Source: Porticoccus sp. (lineage in GTDB: Bacteria; Pseudomonadota; Gammaproteobacteria; Pseudomonadales; Porticoccaceae). From it: a stretch of DNA of 54,143 bases. The position numbers and the translations under genes are program-made. The notes under the pieces were generated by a model. The model made no database searches. It worked only from the letters and a program-made list of their open reading frames with translations, and was not told where the DNA came from. The stretch is taken from contig JALRJN010000016.1 of the NCBI GenBank assembly GCA_023261185.1, positions 1 through 54,143 of the forward strand, in the 5' to 3' direction. Shown here one piece after another: positions 19,589-28,753 of this stretch (its first letter is position 1; every line of letters starts with the position of its first letter).

Positions 19589-19953
19589 TGGATGGCTCCG
19601 GGCACAGCCAATAGGAAAGGGGGAATATCCGCGTCAAACATTTCGCCACTGTCGGTGATCATCTGATAGCTGCCTTCCATGGTGCCTGCTTCGGTCTCAA
19701 GGATGGCGCTGCTGCTATATTCGTAGTGGTCCCCGGGGTTAATTCGCGGGGTCTCGCCGACGACGCCTGGTCCGCGAACCTCTTTAACGCGGGAATTGCC
19801 ATCGGTGATGAACCAGTGTCTGCTGAGCAGCTTGGCCGCTTCTGTGCCGTGATTTTCAATGCGGATATGGTAAGCGAAAGCGTATTTGCCTTGCCCGGGT
19901 TCTGATTGCCGGGGTAGGTACTCTGTGGTGACGAGTACAACAATATGGTTCAT
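19585..19953 (-). CDS. apaG: ApaG domain protein
   Basis: ApaG is a small fibronectin-like beta-sandwich protein of uncertain biochemical role, conserved next to apaH. The 122-residue product has YLPRQSEPGQGKYAFAYHIRIEN and the central RHWFITDGNSRVKEVRGPGVVGE, which is diagnostic, then the PGDHYEYSS and MEGSYQMI segments. It overlaps the neighbouring genes on both sides by four bases. Confidence 0.96.
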   Translation of the reverse strand: MNHIVVLVTTEYLPRQSEPGQGKYAFAYHIRIENHGTEAAKLLSRHWFITDGNSRVKEVRGPGVVGETPRINPGDHYEYSSSAILETEAGTMEGSYQMITDSGEMFDADIPPFLLAVPGAIH

Positions 19954-20753
19954 GTCATCTCCGTCAGTTGGTTACTCAGTTGCACAAAGTCAGCCACACT
20001 GAGCTTTTCCGGTCGCAATGACAGGTCAATGTTCAAGGTAGCTAGTTGTTCGGCGTTCACCAGGTGCTTGAGCGTATTGCGTATGGTTTTCCTGCGCTGC
20101 TGAAAGCAGGCATTCACCAAGTGTGCCAGTTTTGCAAGATTCTTTGCTGGGTGGGGCGGTTGTGAATAGGGCAGCAGGCGCACGATGGCTGAATCCACTT
20201 TGGGTGCTGGGCGAAAGGCACCGGGAGGCACTGGAAATAAGGGCTGTACTTGACTGTGGTACTGCACCATCACACTGAGTCGCCCGTAGTGACTGTCACC
20301 AGGAGCCGCGGCGAGGCGGTCTACCACCTCTTTTTGCAGCATAAAGTGCATGTCGTAAATCTTGTCACTGTAGCTGAGCAGGTGGAACAGCAGGGGTGTT
20401 GAGATGTTATAGGGCAGATTGCCGATGATGCGCAGTGGACGGTCAGCTTCATAGAACTGGCTGAAATCTGTTTTCAGCGCGTCGCCCTGATGAATCTGTA
20501 AAGAGGGGTACTGCTGAAATTTTGCCTTGAGTAACGGGATCAGGTCGCGATCCAGCTCAACCACCTTGAGTGTTGGGCAACGGGACAGCACTGGCTCCGT
20601 AATGGCTCCCTGGCCCGGTCCAATTTCAATCAGGTTGTCGGTGGGTTTGGGGGCTATGGCGGCAACAATGTTGGCAATGATGTTGGCGTCCACAAGAAAG
20701 TTTTGCCCAAAGCGTTTGCGTGCCTGATGGCCGCTGTGTGCACGTTCACTCAT
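19950..20753 (-). CDS. rsmA: 16S rRNA dimethyladenosine transferase
   Basis: RsmA (KsgA) dimethylates two adjacent adenosines near the 3' end of 16S rRNA, a late check on 30S assembly; its loss gives kasugamycin resistance. The 267-residue product begins with a [14 protein letters not shown] segment and has the SAM site [11 protein letters not shown] and the catalytic NLPYNIS motif. The start overlaps the pdxA stop (ATGA). Confidence 0.97.
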   Translation of the reverse strand: MSERAHSGHQARKRFGQNFLVDANIIANIVAAIAPKPTDNLIEIGPGQGAITEPVLSRCPTLKVVELDRDLIPLLKAKFQQYPSLQIHQGDALKTDFSQFYEADRPLRIIGNLPYNISTPLLFHLLSYSDKIYDMHFMLQKEVVDRLAAAPGDSHYGRLSVMVQYHSQVQPLFPVPPGAFRPAPKVDSAIVRLLPYSQPPHPAKNLAKLAHLVNACFQQRRKTIRNTLKHLVNAEQLATLNIDLSLRPEKLSVADFVQLSNQLTEMT

Positions 20754-21727
20754 CGGCTGGATTCTGCCATGGTTTTGGCGTAGGCGATGGCAGTCAACAG
20801 GCTGCCGATGTCAGCCTGGCCTGTACCCGCCAGGTCCAGTGCCGTGCCGTGGTCCACAGATGTGCGAATGATCGGTAATCCCAGTGTGATGTTGACTGCG
20901 GCGCCAAAACCTACGTACTTCAATACGGGCAAGCCCTGATCGTGGTACATGGCTAGCACCGCATCGCAGTGAGCCAGATGTTTGGGGGTAAACAGAGTGT
21001 CTGCTGGAAGGGGGCCTTCAAGAGAGAAGCCGGAACTACGTAAGTTGTCCAGCACAGGAATAATGACATCAATTTCTTCCCGTCCCAGGTGCCCGCCTTC
21101 GCCTGCATGGGGATTTAGTCCGCAGACAAGAATATGGGGATCTTCGATGCCGAACTTCTGCTTCAGGTCCCGGTGCAGAATGGTGATCACTTCCGTGAGA
21201 GAGGCTTGCGATATAGCGCCAGGAACCTGGGCGAGGGGCAGGTGGGTGGTGGCCAGCGCCACACGCAACCCCTCGGTGGCCAGCATCATCACTACACGTG
21301 GCGTCTGCGTGAGGTCTGCCAGGAATTCCGTGTGTCCACTAAAGGCGATGCCAGCCTCATTGATAATTCCCTTGTGAACGGGGCCCGTTACCATGGCATC
21401 CACCAGACCATTCTGGCAATCCGAGGCCGCGGCGGTGAGCGTGTCCAGAACGTAGGGGGCATTATCGGCACATAGTTGGCCAGGGGTGGCGGCATGGCTA
21501 AGCTGCACCGGTCGTACCCAAAGCTCACCCTGCGCGGTAGGGCCAGCGATTTCGCCAGTAAACTCCCGGATGCTCAGGCGCAGCCCGAGCTGGTCGGCGC
21601 GGGAAAGCAATAATTGCGGGTCGGCATAAGCGACCAGTTCGCAAGACTGTGGCTGTTGGGCCAGTTGCACGACCAGGTCAGGGCCAATGCCTGCGGGTTC
21701 CCCCGGAGTGATGGCCAGCCTGGTCAC
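20750..21727 (-). CDS. pdxA: 4-hydroxythreonine-4-phosphate dehydrogenase
   Basis: PdxA oxidises 4-phosphohydroxy-L-threonine in the deoxyxylulose-5-phosphate-dependent route to pyridoxal phosphate. The 325-residue product starts [16 protein letters not shown] and has the metal-binding GHTEFLAD region, the [14 protein letters not shown] segment and the C-terminal [15 protein letters not shown] and [14 protein letters not shown] motifs. Start is GTG at 21727, overlapping the surA stop (GTGA). Confidence 0.97.
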   Translation of the reverse strand: MTRLAITPGEPAGIGPDLVVQLAQQPQSCELVAYADPQLLLSRADQLGLRLSIREFTGEIAGPTAQGELWVRPVQLSHAATPGQLCADNAPYVLDTLTAAASDCQNGLVDAMVTGPVHKGIINEAGIAFSGHTEFLADLTQTPRVVMMLATEGLRVALATTHLPLAQVPGAISQASLTEVITILHRDLKQKFGIEDPHILVCGLNPHAGEGGHLGREEIDVIIPVLDNLRSSGFSLEGPLPADTLFTPKHLAHCDAVLAMYHDQGLPVLKYVGFGAAVNITLGLPIIRTSVDHGTALDLAGTGQADIGSLLTAIAYAKTMAESSR

Positions 21728-23022
21728 AGCTTGATTTCTACAAAGGCCTCGTCGCGAATTTCCTGAAGCCAGATCTGAAGTTCTTCCTCAAATTTACGCT
21801 TATGGAGAATATTTTTTGCCTGGCCGCGGCGCATATTCTCACTGAAATCCTGACGCCGCCGTTCTGTGACTTGCAGGATGTGCCAGCCAAACTGGCTGCG
21901 AAAAGGTTCGCTGACTTCGTTGAGGGGAATGTTGTTCATCGTGTTTTCAAAATCGGGCACAAATTGACCCGGCACGGACCAGCCCAGGCTTCCTCCAGCT
22001 AAGGCAGTCCCAATGTCTTCAGAGTTTTCCCGCGCCAGTTCCGCGAAGTCCGCACCGTTCATAATGTCAGCGCGAATGCCTTCCAGCATGGCCTTGGTTT
22101 CTTCTTCTGTGCGAATCTCGTTGGGCTTGATCAGGATATGGCGGACATTGTGTTGCAGCACGATTCTCTCGCTGCCGCCGCGGCGATCATAGAGCTTCAG
22201 TATGTGGTAGCCGGCGTCACTGCGAATCGGCACGCTGACTTCCCCGGGGAGCAGTTTGTCGGTGGCGGTAATAAAAATGCTGGGCAGCTGGGTGGTTTTA
22301 CGCCAGCCAAGATCGCCACCCTGCAGGGCGTTTTGTCCTGCTGAATTGGCAATAGCGAGACTTCTGAAATCCGCCCCAGCCTGCAGTTGTTCAAACAGTA
22401 CCCGAGCCTTGTTTTCCACCATGGTAACTTCATCGCGGGGTGCGCCAGCGGAAAGCGGCAGAATAATATGGCCGAGGTTAAGGTCCGGGGAGCTCCATTG
22501 CTGTCCTTCTTCGGACTTCAGGAAGTTGTCGATTTCCTGCTCGGAGACATTGATACGGCGATTGACGAGTCCTTCCTGTACCCGTTTGACAATCATTTCT
22601 GTACGCACTTGCTCCCGCAGACGGTTAAGGCTGATACCGCTCTGGTGCGCGTGTTCTACCATCTGGTCTACCGTCATGCCACGGCTTTGCGCCAATTGAG
22701 AGATTGACTGATTGACTTCATCATCACTGATGCGAACTCCTGCACGTTGACCGCGGCTCAGCTGAATACGTTCCAGGATCAGCCGTTCCAGCACCTGAGG
22801 GACCAGAACATCGCCGGGGGGGATCTGGGTGTTGCTGTCTTTTAGCCGCACGTAGATTTCCCGAACGCGTTCATCCAGCTCACTGGCCATGACCACGTCT
22901 TCATCGACTATGGCCGCAATGCTGTCAATCAGTACTTCTTCTGCATTGCTGGGGACGGAAGCTCCCCAGAGTACAGCCAGGGTGGCAGCAAAAGGTAAAA
23001 ATAGGTTACTGCGTAATTTCAT
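21724..23022 (-). CDS. surA: Periplasmic chaperone and peptidyl-prolyl isomerase SurA
   Basis: SurA escorts unfolded outer-membrane proteins, including LptD, through the periplasm. The 432-residue product has a signal peptide (about residues 1-27, ending SNA), the N-terminal chaperone domain ([21 protein letters not shown]), two parvulin domains (first around [13 protein letters not shown], second around [16 protein letters not shown], the latter with GGSLGW) and a C-terminal helix. It lies 18 bases after lptD, so the chaperone and a client are made together. Confidence 0.97.
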   Translation of the reverse strand: MKLRSNLFLPFAATLAVLWGASVPSNAEEVLIDSIAAIVDEDVVMASELDERVREIYVRLKDSNTQIPPGDVLVPQVLERLILERIQLSRGQRAGVRISDDEVNQSISQLAQSRGMTVDQMVEHAHQSGISLNRLREQVRTEMIVKRVQEGLVNRRINVSEQEIDNFLKSEEGQQWSSPDLNLGHIILPLSAGAPRDEVTMVENKARVLFEQLQAGADFRSLAIANSAGQNALQGGDLGWRKTTQLPSIFITATDKLLPGEVSVPIRSDAGYHILKLYDRRGGSERIVLQHNVRHILIKPNEIRTEEETKAMLEGIRADIMNGADFAELARENSEDIGTALAGGSLGWSVPGQFVPDFENTMNNIPLNEVSEPFRSQFGWHILQVTERRRQDFSENMRRGQAKNILHKRKFEEELQIWLQEIRDEAFVEIKL

Positions 23023-23040
23023 GAAGTTGCCTGTAAGAAA

Positions 23041-25734
23041 TTATTCGGTCGGTACATAGCCATAGATGCCATCTTCGAGGAGGGCATCTACTTTTCGGCC
23101 GCTGCCAGCCAGTCCCTTGAACTGTATCTGGAAGAAAATGCCATCATCTTCTTCAAGGTCTTCGTCCGGCAGCAGGATGTAGTCATCCCGATCCAACCAG
23201 CGACGGGCGAGAAGGCTGAATCGCCAGCAGCAGCTGTCATATTGGAAACCAAAAAACGTCTCAAGTTCACGGCTGTTGGTCAGATCGAAATTGTGCTTAG
23301 CGATCAGGCTCCAGTTGCGACCGATGGGTAGCATGGTGGAGAAGTCGGCCTGTTCGATATCCGTATCAATGATTTCATTGCCAACAATGCGAGGAATCCT
23401 GCGGTTGAAGCGGTAGCTGACATTAAACAGGCGGTTGTTCCTGTCGTTGTAACGGAGGCTGGCGGTGCCTCTGTCCAGCTGGCTGTCGTCTTCGTCGTAG
23501 AGCAGGTCGGCCTGGGCTCGCCAGTTTTCGCTCAGGCGCAGGGCAATTTCTGCTGCATAGGCAGATTCATCTCGCAGCATGTCGGCGGCCACTTCACGCT
23601 GTGCGGCAGACAGGCTGTCGGGATCACCCAGTGCTTTCAGGAAGGACTTGTTCAGCGTGGGGTTGAGGGTGACGTATCTGTCATCCAGGTAGAAAATCTG
23701 GCCAAAACTGGCTCGCAGCCATTCTACGCCGGTATTCTGATCAATCAGGCGGCTGGTCAGGCCGACAGAGATTTGTTCGGTATCGCCAATGCGGTCGCCA
23801 CCGGTAAAGCGATCATCGCGGAACAGTTGGCTATAGCTGAAGGTCATCAGCGAGGTATCAAAATCCGGAATGTCGCTCTGGTCCTCGTATTTGGTGTGGA
23901 CCATGTACACCCGCGGTTCCAGAGTCTGAGTAAAGCCCTGCAGCCAGGTGGTGTCCCGCTCCAGGTAGATACCGGCATCAATGACTCCAGTTGGGACGGT
24001 GACAGACGGACTGTCATCATTCTGCCCCATGATGGGGTCGTCCAGGTTATAGGTCAGGTGCCTGACTTTGGCGGTGGGGCGGAAATAGCCCCAGGCCCAT
24101 TGCTTGTCCCAGGTAACACTGTAATTTAGGCGCAGACGCTCACCGGTGACGAAGGTGCCGAGGTCGTCCTGCATATAGGTGTTGGTCGGCGCCAGGTTGT
24201 CATCGTCATTGTGGTCGAAATAGGTGTACTGGTTGTCGAGGTTGACCAGAAAGTCGCCGAAGCGGTAATCGCCATTGGCATCCACGCGGGGAAGTTGTTT
24301 GTACTGCTCGATGCGGCGAAAGTCATCGTTAAGCGTCTGGAATTTTTGTCCCTTGATGTTAAAGAACCAGTGGTCCAGGCGATAGCTGGTGGAAGCCACC
24401 TGTTTCAGGTGAGTCTGGCTGTTGACTTCCAGGGTGGTATTGTCCAGGTCGCGGAAGTAGTCACTGTCGCTGACTTTGGTGTAATCAACAAGCGTGCTCC
24501 AGCGTTTGCCGAAGCCACCTTCGTGATCAACACTCACGAGCCATCGGTCTTCGCCCTCGTAGTTGCGATCACCGGTAATAACATCGGGTTCTTCATCGTC
24601 GTCATCTCCACCGTCATCATCGGAGAGAAATGCTCCGCCCAGCACCGTGTTGGTCAGTTTCGACAGATGGCGCAGCTCGACTTCAGCCATCGGGCCGCGC
24701 TCCTGAATGTAACGGGGCGTGATGGTGGCATCGTAGTTAGGTGCCAGGTTCAGATAAATGGGCTGCGCGAAATCAATGCCGTTCTCATCGCCGAATTGAA
24801 AGCTGGGGAACAGCAGGCCCGAGGCGCGCCGGTCATCAATGGGGAAACGCAGCCAGGGCGCGTACATGATGGGAATGTCTTTGACTTCCAGGCGAACATG
24901 TTTCGCGTGCGCAATGCCGGTTTCGGGGTTGATATCAACCTCGGAGCTGACCAATTGCCAGGCATTACTGCCAGGTTCGCAGGTGGTATAGGTGGCGTTG
25001 TCGATATAGAATACGGCATCGCGGCGATTCATTTGGGTCGCGGTGCCACGCACATTGGATTCGTGCAACAGGTAGGTTGCGTTATCGATGGTGACGTCCT
25101 TGGTGTCCATGTTGATCTGTGCATGGTCACCGGTGAGTAACAAGCCGGGTTCGCGGAATTGAACATCGCCGTCCAGGTCGACTGTTCGGGTGTTTTGGTC
25201 AACGGTGGCATTCTGGCTGCGTACCTGACGATACCCCTGGGTCAGTTGTACCTTGCCACGCAGGTGCGCGACATTTTCCTGTTCCACCTCTGTGGTTTCA
25301 GACGCCACTCGGAGGGGGGCGTCTGCAGGGTCCAGGTCACTTTCAGGGTAGTCCCGCGGGGGTTCTACATAAGCGCCACAGCATCCCGGTGCCATGGTTT
25401 TCTGTTGTTCTTCGGTCAGCGCATCCTGTTCCACCCAGTCCAGGTTGCGGGCCAGTTCTACTTTGGGGCCGTCATCATCGGGCTCTGGCTCATAGGCTTC
25501 CGGCTCGGGGTGGGTGGGACGGGAGAATGTCCTGCCGGGTAAGGAGCGCTCGCCACATTGCCACTCACCACTAGGCGAAGCTTTACATTCCCACTGCATT
25601 TTGCCCGAGCTGCTTTCTGCATGAATTGAAGGAGCTAACAGCAATCCGGAGAGAATCAGAGTGGATGTTTGTACAAACTGTGAACGCATAGCTTGGTAGA
25701 GCCTGGTGCGGAAATGACTCGGTGTTGTTGGCAT
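23041..25734 (-). CDS. lptD: LPS-assembly outer-membrane protein LptD
   Basis: LptD forms the barrel that, with LptE, inserts LPS into the outer leaflet. The 897-residue product has a signal peptide ending near residue 39 (SIHA/E) and a Pseudomonas-like N-terminal extension (about 40-140) with Cys50, Cys60 and Cys118-119. A beta-jellyroll/OstA domain follows (about 150-290, with Cys252 in TTCEPGSNAW), then a 26-strand-type barrel. Cys835-836 (DSCCWRF) match the C-terminal pair used for disulfides in E. coli. An unusual acidic insertion lies at about residues 368-385. A later in-frame ATG at residue 16 would also give a good signal peptide. First gene of the minus-strand operon. Confidence 0.96.
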   Translation of the reverse strand: MPTTPSHFRTRLYQAMRSQFVQTSTLILSGLLLAPSIHAESSSGKMQWECKASPSGEWQCGERSLPGRTFSRPTHPEPEAYEPEPDDDGPKVELARNLDWVEQDALTEEQQKTMAPGCCGAYVEPPRDYPESDLDPADAPLRVASETTEVEQENVAHLRGKVQLTQGYRQVRSQNATVDQNTRTVDLDGDVQFREPGLLLTGDHAQINMDTKDVTIDNATYLLHESNVRGTATQMNRRDAVFYIDNATYTTCEPGSNAWQLVSSEVDINPETGIAHAKHVRLEVKDIPIMYAPWLRFPIDDRRASGLLFPSFQFGDENGIDFAQPIYLNLAPNYDATITPRYIQERGPMAEVELRHLSKLTNTVLGGAFLSDDDGGDDDDEEPDVITGDRNYEGEDRWLVSVDHEGGFGKRWSTLVDYTKVSDSDYFRDLDNTTLEVNSQTHLKQVASTSYRLDHWFFNIKGQKFQTLNDDFRRIEQYKQLPRVDANGDYRFGDFLVNLDNQYTYFDHNDDDNLAPTNTYMQDDLGTFVTGERLRLNYSVTWDKQWAWGYFRPTAKVRHLTYNLDDPIMGQNDDSPSVTVPTGVIDAGIYLERDTTWLQGFTQTLEPRVYMVHTKYEDQSDIPDFDTSLMTFSYSQLFRDDRFTGGDRIGDTEQISVGLTSRLIDQNTGVEWLRASFGQIFYLDDRYVTLNPTLNKSFLKALGDPDSLSAAQREVAADMLRDESAYAAEIALRLSENWRAQADLLYDEDDSQLDRGTASLRYNDRNNRLFNVSYRFNRRIPRIVGNEIIDTDIEQADFSTMLPIGRNWSLIAKHNFDLTNSRELETFFGFQYDSCCWRFSLLARRWLDRDDYILLPDEDLEEDDGIFFQIQFKGLAGSGRKVDALLEDGIYGYVPTE

Positions 25735-25861
25735 TCTTATGATCCGTGATCTCTCTGGCGGGCAGTGGCTTTAACGCGACGGTACATTTTACCCATTCTG
25801 CGACATCATGCGAGGGTTTGGGGTAGAATGAGGCACCTTTTTTCTACCAGTTCCTTCAAAT
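25735..25861. promoter_or_regulatory. Divergent lptD / amgK promoter region
   Basis: For amgK, TAGAAT (25824-25829) is a good -10 box with a weak GCGACA -35 box (25800-25805, 18-base spacing). On the minus strand GGAACT (25849-25854) and TCATTC (25826-25831) are 17 bases apart, which resembles a sigma-E promoter. The E. coli lptD-surA operon is known to be sigma-E dependent. The two elements overlap, so expression may be mutually exclusive. Boxes were picked by eye. Confidence 0.4.
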
Positions 25862-26914
25862 ATGGCTGCTGATTTGAGCCTCCCAGAATGGGTGGAAAGC
25901 TATCTGCCTGATCAATACCGACCTATCACGCCGCTTTCCCTACAATCCCTTAGCGGCGATGCCGGCTTTCGCAACTATTACCGGGTGAGCTGCCATCCCA
26001 CGTTACTGGCGGTTTCCGCACCTCCAGAGCATGAAAACAACGAGACCTTTGTCAATATTGCTTTGCTGCTCAAGGGCCAGGGTGTTCATGCGCCACAGAT
26101 TATTGCCGTGGATTTCGAGCGGGGCTACCTGTTGCTGGAGGATTTTGGGGACCAGCTGCTGTTGCCCCTGCTTAATGAAAAGACAGTGGATGTACTTTAT
26201 ACAAAAGCCGAGTCGACACTGCTGGCTATTCAGCAGGTTGACGTTGCCGGTCATTTGATACCGATTTATGACCACTCGAGACTGTTGGCGGAAATGAACC
26301 TGTTTCCAGAATGGTTTGTCACACAGTTGCTGGGTGTCGAGCTCTCCGGTTCTGAGCAACAGCTGATAGACTCAACGTTTGAAATACTTGTTGATAGTGC
26401 GTTATCACAGCCAGCGGTTCTGGTGCACCGGGATTATCATTCCCGCAACCTGATGTTGCTGGGTGACAGTGATATTGGCGTGATCGATTTTCAGGATGCG
26501 GTCACAGGTCCGTTCACATATGACTTGGTGTCCCTGTTGCGGGACTGCTATATTCGTTGGCCCGCTGGAGAGGTTTCTAGGCGGGCGCTTAATTATTATC
26601 GGCGTGCAGTAGCTGCCGGCATCGCTACCCCGGTGTCCGACAAGCAGTTTTTTCGCTGGTTTGATCTGATGGGGTTGCAGCGGCATATCAAGGTCTTGGG
26701 TATTTTTGCCCGCCTGTTTTTGCGTGATGGAAAGGCGGGCTACCTCAATGACTTGCCTCTCGTTATCCGCTACACCCTGGAACAGCTGGACTCCTATTCG
26801 GAGCTGAAAGACTTTAGAGCCTGGTTTGAGCAGCGGGTGTTGCCTGTTGCAGAAAGCCAGTCCTGGTATCAGCCCTGGCAGCAGGCCGGTGACTCGCAAC
26901 GGGAACTACTATGA
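25862..26914 (+). CDS. amgK: N-acetylmuramate/N-acetylglucosamine kinase AmgK
   Basis: AmgK phosphorylates the anomeric carbon of MurNAc, the first step of the recycling bypass that rebuilds UDP-MurNAc without MurA and gives intrinsic fosfomycin tolerance in Pseudomonas. The 350-residue product is an aminoglycoside-phosphotransferase fold with the catalytic loop LVHRDYHSRNLML and the Mg-binding IGVIDFQDAVTGP. The identification rests mainly on the overlap (ATGA) with murU and the position divergent from lptD, the arrangement known in Pseudomonas. Confidence 0.9.
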   Translation: MAADLSLPEWVESYLPDQYRPITPLSLQSLSGDAGFRNYYRVSCHPTLLAVSAPPEHENNETFVNIALLLKGQGVHAPQIIAVDFERGYLLLEDFGDQLLLPLLNEKTVDVLYTKAESTLLAIQQVDVAGHLIPIYDHSRLLAEMNLFPEWFVTQLLGVELSGSEQQLIDSTFEILVDSALSQPAVLVHRDYHSRNLMLLGDSDIGVIDFQDAVTGPFTYDLVSLLRDCYIRWPAGEVSRRALNYYRRAVAAGIATPVSDKQFFRWFDLMGLQRHIKVLGIFARLFLRDGKAGYLNDLPLVIRYTLEQLDSYSELKDFRAWFEQRVLPVAESQSWYQPWQQAGDSQRELL

Positions 26915-27636
26915 AAGCTATGATTCTGGCCGCCGGATTTGGCGAACGCCTTCGTCCCCTGACCAATGACACCCCAAAACCGCTGTTAAAAATTGCCAAC
27001 AAACCCCTGATTCAATACCACATAGAGCGCCTGGCAGCAGCCGGAGTCCGAGACCTGGTGATCAATACCTCCTGGCTCGGTGACCAGATCGAGTCGTTTC
27101 TGGGAGATGGTTCCCGGTTTGGTGTGGACATCAAGTGGTCCAGAGAAAGTGATCCACTGGAGACTGGCGGTGGTATCCGTCGGGCCTTGCCTCTGTTAGG
27201 TGGAGAACCGTTCCTGGTCGTCAACGGTGATGTCTGGACGGATTACCCGTTGCAGAATTTGGTGCAAAGGGAGTGGACTGAGGAAATGGATGCCCACCTC
27301 GTGTTGGTTCCCAATCCTGCCCATCACCCCAACGGGGATTTTGTCCTGGATAGCCAGCAGTGTGTCCGTTATCCCACAGAGGATCAGGCGACTTTCACGT
27401 TCAGCGGTATCAGCGTGATGAGGCCGGAAATCTTTGCCATGTACAGCTCGGCCAGTGAGCGTTTTCCAATCCGTGAAGTGTTGGCAGGGGGTATTCGCGA
27501 TGGTTATGTGAGTGGTGAGGTATTTACGGGGACCTGGTGGGATGTGGGTACCTTGGAGCGCCTCGAAGCCCTCAATACACTGGTAACTGGTTCGGCGGTG
27601 GTGCCCGGAAAAAAGACTCTACTGAAGGCCGGCTAG
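26911..27636 (+). CDS. murU: N-acetylmuramate-1-phosphate uridylyltransferase MurU
   Basis: MurU joins UTP and MurNAc-1-phosphate to give UDP-MurNAc in the peptidoglycan-recycling bypass. The 241-residue nucleotidyltransferase has the signature MILAAGFGERLRPLTNDTPKPLL, the ESDPLETGGGIRRALPLL segment, VVNGDVW (metal-binding Asp) and a C-terminal FTGTWWDVGTLERL. It overlaps amgK by four bases, and its stop overlaps the end of the convergent regulator gene. Confidence 0.92.
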   Translation: MKAMILAAGFGERLRPLTNDTPKPLLKIANKPLIQYHIERLAAAGVRDLVINTSWLGDQIESFLGDGSRFGVDIKWSRESDPLETGGGIRRALPLLGGEPFLVVNGDVWTDYPLQNLVQREWTEEMDAHLVLVPNPAHHPNGDFVLDSQQCVRYPTEDQATFTFSGISVMRPEIFAMYSSASERFPIREVLAGGIRDGYVSGEVFTGTWWDVGTLERLEALNTLVTGSAVVPGKKTLLKAG

Positions 27637-28280
27637 ACTGACGGTTTTTTTTCTTCAGGAGATTCGGGCTGTTCCTGAGTATCAGACGGCTTTTCCTGTT
27701 CCTGGGCGAAATGCAGTGCCATTTCGAATGCCTGATCGGTAAATGCCAGTACTTTGCTGAAACCCTCGTCTGAAAGTTTACGGGCGGCGTCGCGGTTGCG
27801 GTAGATTTTCAGCAGCTGGACTTCTCTCTCCGCCGTGATGACCAGACGATCGATGCCAATTTTTTCCAATAGCTCCGAAACACGCGGGCTGTAGGTCCGC
27901 ACATATTTGACGATGAAGGGCAGCGGATCATTTCGGGAATAGAGGGATGCCAGCCTCAGAATGATCTCCAGGGGGAGTGCAGCTTTCCCCTCTTCCACAG
28001 CTTTAAGCAAGCTCGGGTCTTTCAGGTCGATGGCGCTGGCCAGCTCGTTAATGGTGAGTCCGGCAACCTCCCTGAGGTCTCGCAATGACCGCCCGGCTTT
28101 ACCCATGCGCTCCAACTGCTCAGGTGATTGCATAATGGTTTTGGCAGCCTGGTCACGGGTTTTTTCGGCGGCGTATTTCAGTGCTGATGTGGATAGCTCC
28201 TTCCATCCATCCAGGAAAACACTCAAGCCTTCAAGTGCGCTCACTTCCTCTTCTTTGGGGTTATCGGGCTGTTTGCTCAT
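27633..28280 (-). CDS. XRE-type helix-turn-helix protein
   Basis: A 215-residue protein with a Cro/CI-type helix-turn-helix at about residues 63-125 (LRDLREVAGLTINELASAIDL, then LKAVEEGKAALPLEIILRLASLY). It is flanked by an N-terminal helical region of about 60 residues and a C-terminal helical part. The end (EKPSDTQEQPESPEEKKPSV) is polar and probably disordered. An AGGAT Shine-Dalgarno precedes the ATG. It is convergent with murU and their stops overlap by four bases. Its targets are unknown. Confidence 0.8.
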   Translation of the reverse strand: MSKQPDNPKEEEVSALEGLSVFLDGWKELSTSALKYAAEKTRDQAAKTIMQSPEQLERMGKAGRSLRDLREVAGLTINELASAIDLKDPSLLKAVEEGKAALPLEIILRLASLYSRNDPLPFIVKYVRTYSPRVSELLEKIGIDRLVITAEREVQLLKIYRNRDAARKLSDEGFSKVLAFTDQAFEMALHFAQEQEKPSDTQEQPESPEEKKPSV

Positions 28281-28405
28281 GGGCTATCCTCGGTGAAAAG
28301 CGCCGCCATACCATGGCAGTATATACAAACTTCGGTGCGGGGTTGATTTGCTGTAATGTGTGTCACGGAGTTTGTTCAATGCGGTATTTGAATGAGGGGT
28401 AAACA

Positions 28406-28753
28406 ATGAGATCTGTTTGGCGGTGGTGTTTTGTGGGCAGCCTCTGCGCCGTGCTGGTTATTATGTTGTTACCCTCGGGGCCTGGCAGCATGCTGCCAGG
28501 GCAGGACAAGGTGCTCCATGGTGTCACTTTCTTGCTGCTGTATTTGCTGGGCGCCAAAGCATTTCCCCAGGCGGGTTATCGGAACAAGCTGCTTGTGAGG
28601 CTGCTGGGCTACGGTATTGCGATTGAGTTGCTGCAAGGACTGAGTGGTTACCGATCAATGGAAGCCTGGGATGCAGTGGCGGATATGGCGGGATTACTGG
28701 TGGGGTGGTTATGGGTGCTCAAAAAGCAACCATCCCAGGGCTGTTGTGGTTAA
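28406..28753 (+). CDS. VanZ-like small membrane protein
   Basis: A 115-residue inner-membrane protein with the VanZ-family pattern. The N-terminal TM is about residues 8-24, then comes DKVLHGVTFLLLYLLGAKAF with the conserved His, and IELLQGLSGYRSMEAWDAVADMAGLLVG with the conserved Glu, Gln and Asp residues. GAGGGG is well spaced before the ATG. VanZ-domain proteins are widespread and mostly uncharacterised, so this does not indicate glycopeptide resistance. Its stop overlaps that of the convergent holA gene. Confidence 0.82.
   Translation: MRSVWRWCFVGSLCAVLVIMLLPSGPGSMLPGQDKVLHGVTFLLLYLLGAKAFPQAGYRNKLLVRLLGYGIAIELLQGLSGYRSMEAWDAVADMAGLLVGWLWVLKKQPSQGCCG

Noticed and set aside
24211-25140. 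309-codon open frame antisense to lptD
   Set aside because: Overlaps well-supported lptD sequence and shows no family features or Shine-Dalgarno.
27610-27660. Terminator between murU and the XRE gene
   Set aside because: A T-run is present, but no stem longer than about three pairs directly precedes it.
28406-28753. Glycopeptide resistance via VanZ
   Set aside because: Only the widespread VanZ-like fold is present, with no vanHAX or other resistance gene.
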